The notes under the pieces are model-generated. The model searched no databases, was not told the DNA's origin, and worked only from the letters and a program-made list of their open reading frames with translations. 37,925 bases of DNA. Origin: Streptomyces sp. 8K308. GTDB lineage: Bacteria; Actinomycetota; Actinomycetes; Streptomycetales; Streptomycetaceae. The position numbers were made by a program, and so were the translations under genes. The stretch lies in assembly GCF_004348315.1 (NCBI RefSeq), contig NZ_SMKC01000033.1, forward strand, positions 1 through 37,925, in the 5' to 3' direction. This document shows, piece by piece, positions 33,992-37,925 of the stretch (the stretch's first letter is position 1; each line of letters starts with the position of its first letter).

Positions 33992-34579
33992 ATGACTGCG
34001 ATCTCCACGAACCGGGGCCGCCGGGCCATCCGCACCACGTTCGCCCTCGGCGCTGTTTCGCTGGGACTGGTCGCCCTCTCCGCCTGCGAGCAGCCGAGCC
34101 CGAACGCGCACTTCACGCTCAACTCCAACACGGAGTCGCGCGAGACGCCCGCCGACTGCTACGGCCACGGCGACGCGCTCGGCGCCGAGCGGGCGCTGTC
34201 CTGCACGGAGAGCAACGACGACGTGCCGACGTTCACCACCCGCGCCGGCGACACCTTCCGGGTCGGCGTCGACCCGGACGTCGCCGAGGACGGCTGGCTG
34301 CTGTTCGTCAACGGCCTCCTCTATGACCCCGAGCCGTTCACGACGACGTACCACAGCTTCTCGAGCGACGACCTGTACCGCGCCGCCGAGCAGCAGCAGA
34401 CCACCCCGGGCCAGGCCCCGCAGACGGAGAACCTGCGGCTCAACGTCGTCGAGGTGTCGGACGACTACGACGAGGACGAGATCCTGAGCTCCCAGACGCA
34501 GGAGGAGTACGAGGAGCGGATGTTCAGCTCGCTCGACGGCGTCTGGAACGTCGAGCTCGAACCGCACCAGGGCCACTAG
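33992..34579 (+). CDS. DUF2771 lipoprotein
   Basis: A 195-residue predicted lipoprotein. The signal (TTFALGAVSLGLVALSAC) ends in lipobox LSAC, Cys32. The mature part contains DCYGHGDAL, LSCTES, the beta-segment FRVGVDPDVAEDGWLLFVNG, TTYHSFSSDDLYR and VWNVELEP near the end. It matches the actinobacterial DUF2771 family, function unknown; the fold seems to be a small beta-sandwich. Two further Cys may form a disulfide. It lies between the MFS gene and mqnB, as in the S. coelicolor chromosome (from memory). Confidence 0.88.
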   Translation: MTAISTNRGRRAIRTTFALGAVSLGLVALSACEQPSPNAHFTLNSNTESRETPADCYGHGDALGAERALSCTESNDDVPTFTTRAGDTFRVGVDPDVAEDGWLLFVNGLLYDPEPFTTTYHSFSSDDLYRAAEQQQTTPGQAPQTENLRLNVVEVSDDYDEDEILSSQTQEEYEERMFSSLDGVWNVELEPHQGH

Positions 34580-34620
34580 CGAAGCGCTGCTCGCGCCGAG
34601 TGGAGCAGGGAGGACGCCGG

Positions 34621-35352
34621 GTGCAGGTGTTGATCGCGACGGCCGTCGAGTCCGAACGCCAGGCCGTGACCCGCGCCTCCGGCGCTGAGCCCCTGGCCGT
34701 CGTCCCCCTGCCGTTCGGCGTCGACCTGCACCGGGTACGCCTGGGCGGCGACGTGACCGCCGATGTCGTCGTGGTGGGTGTCGGGGGCGCGGCGGCGGCG
34801 GCCGCGGTGGGGAGCGTCCTGGCGTGGGCCGACGAACCCTACGACCTGGCCGTGTCGGCCGGAATCGGCGGCGGCTTCCGGGAACAGGTGCCCGTCGGCG
34901 GTCTCGTCGTGGCCTCAAGCATCGTCGTCGTGGACCTCGGGGCCCAGACCACGGCCGGGTTCTCCGACATGGCCGAGCTCGGGTTCGGCGTCGTCGCCCA
35001 CCAGCCGCCACCCGAGCTGGCCCGCGCGGTGGTCGCCGCGACCGGCGGCGTCTACGCGCCGGTCCTCTCCGTGTCCACCGTGACCGGCACCGAGGAGCGC
35101 CGCGCCGAGCTGGCGGCCCGCCACCGGGGCGCCGCCGCCGAGGCGATGGAGGGGTTCGGGGTGGCCACCGCCGCCGCCCTGCACGGGGTGCCGACGCTGG
35201 AGATCCGCGCCGTCTCCAACCCCGTCGGCCCGCGCGACCGCGAGGCCTGGCGCATCGAGGACGCGCTCGACGCGCTCAGCGCCGCGTTCGCCGCCGTCGG
35301 GCCCGTCATCGAGGACTGGCACCAGCAGAGGGAACAACGGGAGGCGTCATGA
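34621..35352 (+). CDS. mqnB: Futalosine hydrolase (futalosine nucleosidase)
   Basis: A 243-residue enzyme of the purine nucleosidase/phosphorylase fold that splits futalosine into dehypoxanthine futalosine and hypoxanthine, the second step of the futalosine menaquinone pathway. Seen motifs are VLIATAVESERQAV at the start, VVVGVGGAAAAAA, DLAVSAGIGGGF (nucleobase/ribose pocket), VSTVTGTEERRAELA, EAMEGFGVATAAALHGVP with the family's catalytic-site acid, and EIRAVSNPVGPRDREAW. GTG 34621 was chosen because GGGAGG lies about eight nt upstream. Its stop overlaps mqnD (ATGA). Confidence 0.93.
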   Translation: MQVLIATAVESERQAVTRASGAEPLAVVPLPFGVDLHRVRLGGDVTADVVVVGVGGAAAAAAVGSVLAWADEPYDLAVSAGIGGGFREQVPVGGLVVASSIVVVDLGAQTTAGFSDMAELGFGVVAHQPPPELARAVVAATGGVYAPVLSVSTVTGTEERRAELAARHRGAAAEAMEGFGVATAAALHGVPTLEIRAVSNPVGPRDREAWRIEDALDALSAAFAAVGPVIEDWHQQREQREAS

Positions 35353-36227
35353 CCGCCGAAGCAGTGGCCACGCCGCTTGGCATCGCGTACTCGCCCTGCC
35401 CCAACGACACGTTCGTCTTCCACGCCTGGGCACACGGGCTGCTGCCCGACGCCCCCGCCATCGACGTGGACTTCGCGGACATCGACATCACCAACGGCCG
35501 CGCCGAGCGCGGCGAGGGCGACGTGCTCAAGGTGTCGTACGCCGTGCTGCCGTGGGTGCTCGACGAGTACGCGCTGCTGCCGTGCGGCGGCGCGCTCGGC
35601 CGCGGCTGCGGGCCGCTGGTGCTGACCCGCGAGCCGGCCACCGCCGCCGACCTCGCCGGCCGCACCGTCGCGGTGCCCGGCGAGCGGTCCACCGCCTACC
35701 TGCTCTTCCGTCTCTGGGCGGCGGCCCACGTGCCCGGCGGGGTCGGCGAGGTGCGGGTGCTGCCGTTCCACGAGATCATGCCGGCCGTGCGGGACGGATC
35801 CGTGGACGCCGGCCTCGTCATCCACGAGGCCCGCTTCACCTACCAGCGGTTCGGCCTGCACCAGCTCGCCGACCTGGGCGAGTTCTGGGAGGCCAGCACC
35901 GGCCATCCCATCCCGCTCGGTGCCATCATCGCCAAGCGCTCCCTCGGGCCCGAGCGGCTCGCGGCCCTCACGGACGCCATCCGCGCCTCGGTCCTACGGG
36001 CCTGGTCGGACCCCGGGGCGAGCCGCGACTACGTGCTGGCGCACGCCCAGGAGATGGACCCGGCGGTGGCCCAGGCCCACATCGACCTCTACGTCAACGA
36101 GTTCACCGCCGACCTGGGCGAGGCCGGCTACGCCGCCATCCGCGAGCTCCTGACCAGGGCCGCCGACGAGGGGCTCGTGCCGCGCCTGCCGGCGGCGCTC
36201 GCCGCGCCGGGCCCGGTCGGGGCCTGA
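35349..36227 (+). CDS. mqnD: 1,4-dihydroxy-6-naphthoate synthase
   Basis: A 292-residue protein with the periplasmic-binding-protein-like fold of the MqnA/MqnD family; it converts cyclic dehypoxanthine futalosine to 1,4-dihydroxy-6-naphthoate. Typical sequence: GIAYSPCPNDTFVFHAWAHG, DVLKVSYAVLPWVLDEY, GRGCGPLVL, VPGERSTAYLLFRLW, VLPFHEIMPAVRDGSVDAGL, VIHEARFTYQRFGL and GHPIPLGAI. The start overlaps the mqnB stop, so the two are coupled. In S. coelicolor, mqnA and mqnC lie elsewhere, and none is seen here. It converges with the cold-shock gene, 7 bp apart. Confidence 0.95.
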   Translation: MTAEAVATPLGIAYSPCPNDTFVFHAWAHGLLPDAPAIDVDFADIDITNGRAERGEGDVLKVSYAVLPWVLDEYALLPCGGALGRGCGPLVLTREPATAADLAGRTVAVPGERSTAYLLFRLWAAAHVPGGVGEVRVLPFHEIMPAVRDGSVDAGLVIHEARFTYQRFGLHQLADLGEFWEASTGHPIPLGAIIAKRSLGPERLAALTDAIRASVLRAWSDPGASRDYVLAHAQEMDPAVAQAHIDLYVNEFTADLGEAGYAAIRELLTRAADEGLVPRLPAALAAPGPVGA

Positions 36228-36234
36228 CCCCGGC

Positions 36235-36615
36235 TCAGACGTCCAGCTGGTCGGCGACGGCGCGCAGCATGCCGGCGATCTTGCGGCCGTTCTGCCGGTC
36301 CGGGTAGCGGCCGCGCTCCAGCTGCTGCGTGACGCTCTCCAACAGGGTCGTCAGGTCCTGGACGATGGAGGCCAGTTCGTCTGGCTTGCGGCGCTGCGCG
36401 GCGGCCACCGACGGCACCGGGTCGAGCAGGGTGACGGAGAGCGCCTGGTCCCCGCGCTGCCCGGCGACCACGCCGAACTCCACACGCTGACCCGGCTTCA
36501 GCTCCACGCCCCCGGGCAGCGCTGAGGAGTGCACAAAGACATCGCCGCCGTCGTCACGGGAAAGGAAGCCGAAGCCCTTCTCGGTGTTGAACCACTTGAC
36601 CTTGCCGGTAGGCAC
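36235..36615 (-). CDS. Cold-shock domain protein with C-terminal extension
   Basis: A 126-residue protein: an N-terminal cold-shock domain ([23 protein letters not shown]1 KGFGFL, RNP2 VFVHSS) followed by an about 60-residue extension that looks helical ([33 protein letters not shown]) and may be a dimer or partner site. Ordinary CspA proteins are about 67 residues, so this is the longer actinobacterial type. It should bind single-stranded RNA or DNA. GTG 36615 has GAGG about seven nt upstream and gives the usual TGKVKWFN start. A hairpin (36649-36668) lies in its leader. Confidence 0.93.
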   Translation of the reverse strand: MPTGKVKWFNTEKGFGFLSRDDGGDVFVHSSALPGGVELKPGQRVEFGVVAGQRGDQALSVTLLDPVPSVAAAQRRKPDELASIVQDLTTLLESVTQQLERGRYPDRQNGRKIAGMLRAVADQLDV

Positions 36616-36648
36616 GTGTCCTCGTCCTCGCACTCGTCATAACAAGAC

Positions 36649-36668
36649 GGCGGGCCACAGGACCCGCC
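36649..36668. promoter_or_regulatory. Hairpin upstream of the cold-shock gene
   Basis: GGCGGG-N8-CCCGCC (6-bp arms) lies 34 bp before the cold-shock start, in the region that would form its mRNA leader. It might act in RNA-level control of the cold-shock gene; alternatively it is just a terminator facing either way. Confidence 0.4.
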
Positions 36669-36781
36669 TTTCACTCCAGGCTAACCGCCCCCTGCCCGGT
36701 GACAAGATGCCGCCGGGCCGTTTCGGAGGATCACTGCCCCCGCCGTGCGGCCGGTAACCCTGCGTCTGCCACTCTGTAGGG

Positions 36782-37006
36782 GTGAGTGAGGCGAGTGAGA
36801 GGTCCCCTGGGGACACGCTGGTACGGATCGGCGGCGTGATCTTCGCGGTCGGCGCGGTGGCGACGCTGATCACCATGGTCCCGCTGCTGATCGGCGCCGA
36901 TCCGCTGCCGACCGTGGCGTACGTGGTGTCGATGCTGATGGGCGTGGGCTTCGCGGTGGCCGGCGCGGGCCTGCTGCGCTCCATCGCGGCGCAGCGGTGG
37001 CGCTAG
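36782..37006 (+). CDS. Small two-helix membrane protein, function unknown
   Basis: A 74-residue protein from GTG 36782: a short polar start (MSEASERSPGDTLVR), helix 1 (IGGVIFAVGAVATLITMVPLL), a short turn (IGADPLP), helix 2 (VAYVVSMLMGVGFAVAGAGLL) and a basic end (RSIAAQRWR). Both ends should lie in the cytoplasm. It is a common type of small actinobacterial membrane protein next to the cold-shock gene; the role is unknown. It has no clear ribosome-binding site. A MITE-like repeat begins one base after its TAG stop. Confidence 0.82.
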   Translation: MSEASERSPGDTLVRIGGVIFAVGAVATLITMVPLLIGADPLPTVAYVVSMLMGVGFAVAGAGLLRSIAAQRWR

Positions 37007-37144
37007 GCTCTGTCCTGCCGATCTTGCCGGTCCCGCGACTCCCTCAGGCCTGGCGGCCTGGGTGGGGGTGCCCCCTGCACGAAGTCTGGGGGAGCACCGC
37101 GTCTGACACCGCGGGCCGATCCGACAAGATCGACAGGACAGGAC
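37007..37144. mobile_element. 138-bp MITE-like element with 27-bp inverted ends
   Basis: Left arm 37007-37033 and right arm 37118-37144 are inverted copies with 21 of 27 positions matching, including a CTGTCCTG(C/T)CGATCTTG core with a single mismatch. Inside lies a second hairpin (37067-37098): GGTGCCCCC pairs with GGGGG-A-GCACC, one bulge, 13-nt loop. It carries no gene. It fills the gap between two convergent genes exactly, so it may also serve as their terminator. No clear target duplication is seen. Confidence 0.6.
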
Positions 37145-37158
37145 CTGGCCGCCGACGG

Positions 37159-37782
37159 CTAGACGACCGTCGCGAGGTGCTCGTCGAGCCAGGCCGGGAA
37201 GCCGGTCAGGTCCGGCAGCACGACGTGGGCGCCCTCGCGGCGTAGCTCGTCGGCGCTGCACGGTCCGGTGGCGACGGCGACGGACAGCGCGCCGGCCGTG
37301 ACGGCGCCGCGGACGTCCCCGACGTGGTCGCCGACGTAGACGCCGGCGGCGTGGTCGCGCAGCGCGGCGGCCTTCCCCTCCGCCCAGAGCGAGCCGATGA
37401 CGACGTCGGGCGCCAGGCCGAGGTGGTTCACGTGCCGCTCCGCGTTGGGCCCGTACTTGGCGGTGACGACGATCACCCGGCCGCCGCGCTCCCGCACGGC
37501 CGCGATGGCCTCGCGGGCGCCGGGCATGGCGGGCGTCTCGGCGATCGCGTAGTCGCGGTACATGCCGCGGTAGCGGTCGGCGGCCTCGGCTATCCGCTCG
37601 GCCGGGAACCAGTTGGCCAACTCGACCTCGAGCGGCGGCCCGAGCCGGGTCACGGCCAGGTCGGCGTCGATCGGGACACCGGTCTCGCGCGCGAGCGCGA
37701 GGTAGACGCTGCGGATCCCTGGACGGGAGTCGATGAGCGTCATGTCGAGATCGAAGCCGACGGTGAGCGGAATGCTTGGCAT
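37159..37782 (-). CDS. HAD-superfamily hydrolase (phosphatase, Gph-like)
   Basis: A 207-residue HAD hydrolase. Motif I is FDLDMTLID (Asp11, nucleophile; Asp13), motif II is VVTAKYGPN (Thr), motif III has the Lys of EGKAAALRDH, and motif IV is YVGDHVGDV. The cap lies in the first half (TRLGPPLEVELANWF, IAEAADRYRGMYRDYA), as in phosphoglycolate-phosphatase-like (subclass I) enzymes. The substrate is unknown. ATG 37782 gives MPSIPLTVGFDLDMTLIDSR; an ATG three codons earlier (37791) is equally open. No strong ribosome-binding site is seen; CAGAAT lies seven nt upstream. The remaining 143 bp to the right edge hold no clear gene. Confidence 0.92.
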   Translation of the reverse strand: MPSIPLTVGFDLDMTLIDSRPGIRSVYLALARETGVPIDADLAVTRLGPPLEVELANWFPAERIAEAADRYRGMYRDYAIAETPAMPGAREAIAAVRERGGRVIVVTAKYGPNAERHVNHLGLAPDVVIGSLWAEGKAAALRDHAAGVYVGDHVGDVRGAVTAGALSVAVATGPCSADELRREGAHVVLPDLTGFPAWLDEHLATVV

Positions 37783-37925
37783 ATGAAACATTCTGCCCGA
37801 GCCGCCGCGACGGCCTGTTGACCGGGTGGTTCTCCCCCACCCACCCGTCTATTCCGCGCTTCGCACGGTGGGCGGCCGGTCTGCGGCGGCCGCGCCGCCG
37901 GGGCGCTCCGCGCTGGGAGTTGTCC

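Noticed and set aside
31515..33995. 826-residue plus-strand open frame
   Set aside because: It runs antisense to DUF3027 and out of frame through the MFS gene; Arg/Pro-rich with no homology.
37783..37925. Possible start of another gene at the right edge
   Set aside because: No frame with codon bias or recognisable residues; only a GGGTGG/CCACCC-type inverted repeat is seen.

Overview
The window is chromosomal DNA of a Streptomyces-like, high-GC actinomycete. The evidence is the very high GC with strong third-position bias, a complete five-gene conservon, the futalosine menaquinone genes mqnB and mqnD, proteins of actinobacterial families (DUF2530, DUF2771, DUF3027), GTG/TTG starts, and many starts lying 6-8 nt after a -10-like TANNNT hexamer (leaderless style). 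I see no rRNA, tRNA or CRISPR.

Layout. 1-2855 (-): large FAD/Fe-S oxidoreductase, cut by the left edge. 3051-7392 (+): conservon cvnABCD plus a cytochrome P450, every junction overlapping. 7474-8592 (+): serC, ending in a strong hairpin. 8645-11304: DrrAB-like ABC exporter facing a divergent TetR regulator. 11298-13254: repeat-rich gap, an anchored beta-propeller protein and a four-helix membrane protein. 13479-14510: aldo/keto reductase behind a MerR-type promoter. 14538-16341: small membrane peptide ORF, then an IS200/IS605-type element with a wrecked tnpA and an intact-looking tnpB. 16391-19135: GNAT gene with a probable frameshift, then a marR-MFS operon. 19282-21857: small membrane protein, monooxygenase-like protein, lipoprotein, secreted alpha/beta hydrolase. 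22022-24311 (-): GntR(YtrA)-ABC operon. 24409-28169: two paralogous GH114-like lipoproteins flanking an unrecognised 600-residue protein. 28285-34579: sacsin/Hsp90-like ATPase, DUF3027 protein, MFS protein, DUF2771 lipoprotein. 34621-36227: mqnB-mqnD. 36235-37782: cold-shock protein, two-helix membrane protein, a 138-bp MITE-like inverted repeat and a HAD hydrolase.

How the parts work together. The conservon genes are translationally coupled and should form one membrane-associated signalling module, with the P450 as partner. Three regulator/transporter modules (TetR-DrrAB, MarR-MFS, YtrA-ABC) each carry a palindrome at the expected promoter. MqnB and MqnD perform two steps of menaquinone synthesis; the other pathway genes are not here. 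The right part (sacsin-like ATPase to cold-shock gene) looks like Streptomyces core chromosome, while the IS element, frameshifted GNAT gene, repeat-filled gaps and GH114/orphan block look like accessory change.

Most unusual: a 128-bp tandem duplication at the sacsin-like/GH114 junction that supplies the GH114 start codon; a P450 lacking the ExxR arginine and the I-helix acid; a dead tnpA (two frameshifts, catalytic Tyr to Cys) beside a catalytically intact TnpB; the MITE-like element; and a MerR-type promoter with no MerR gene nearby.
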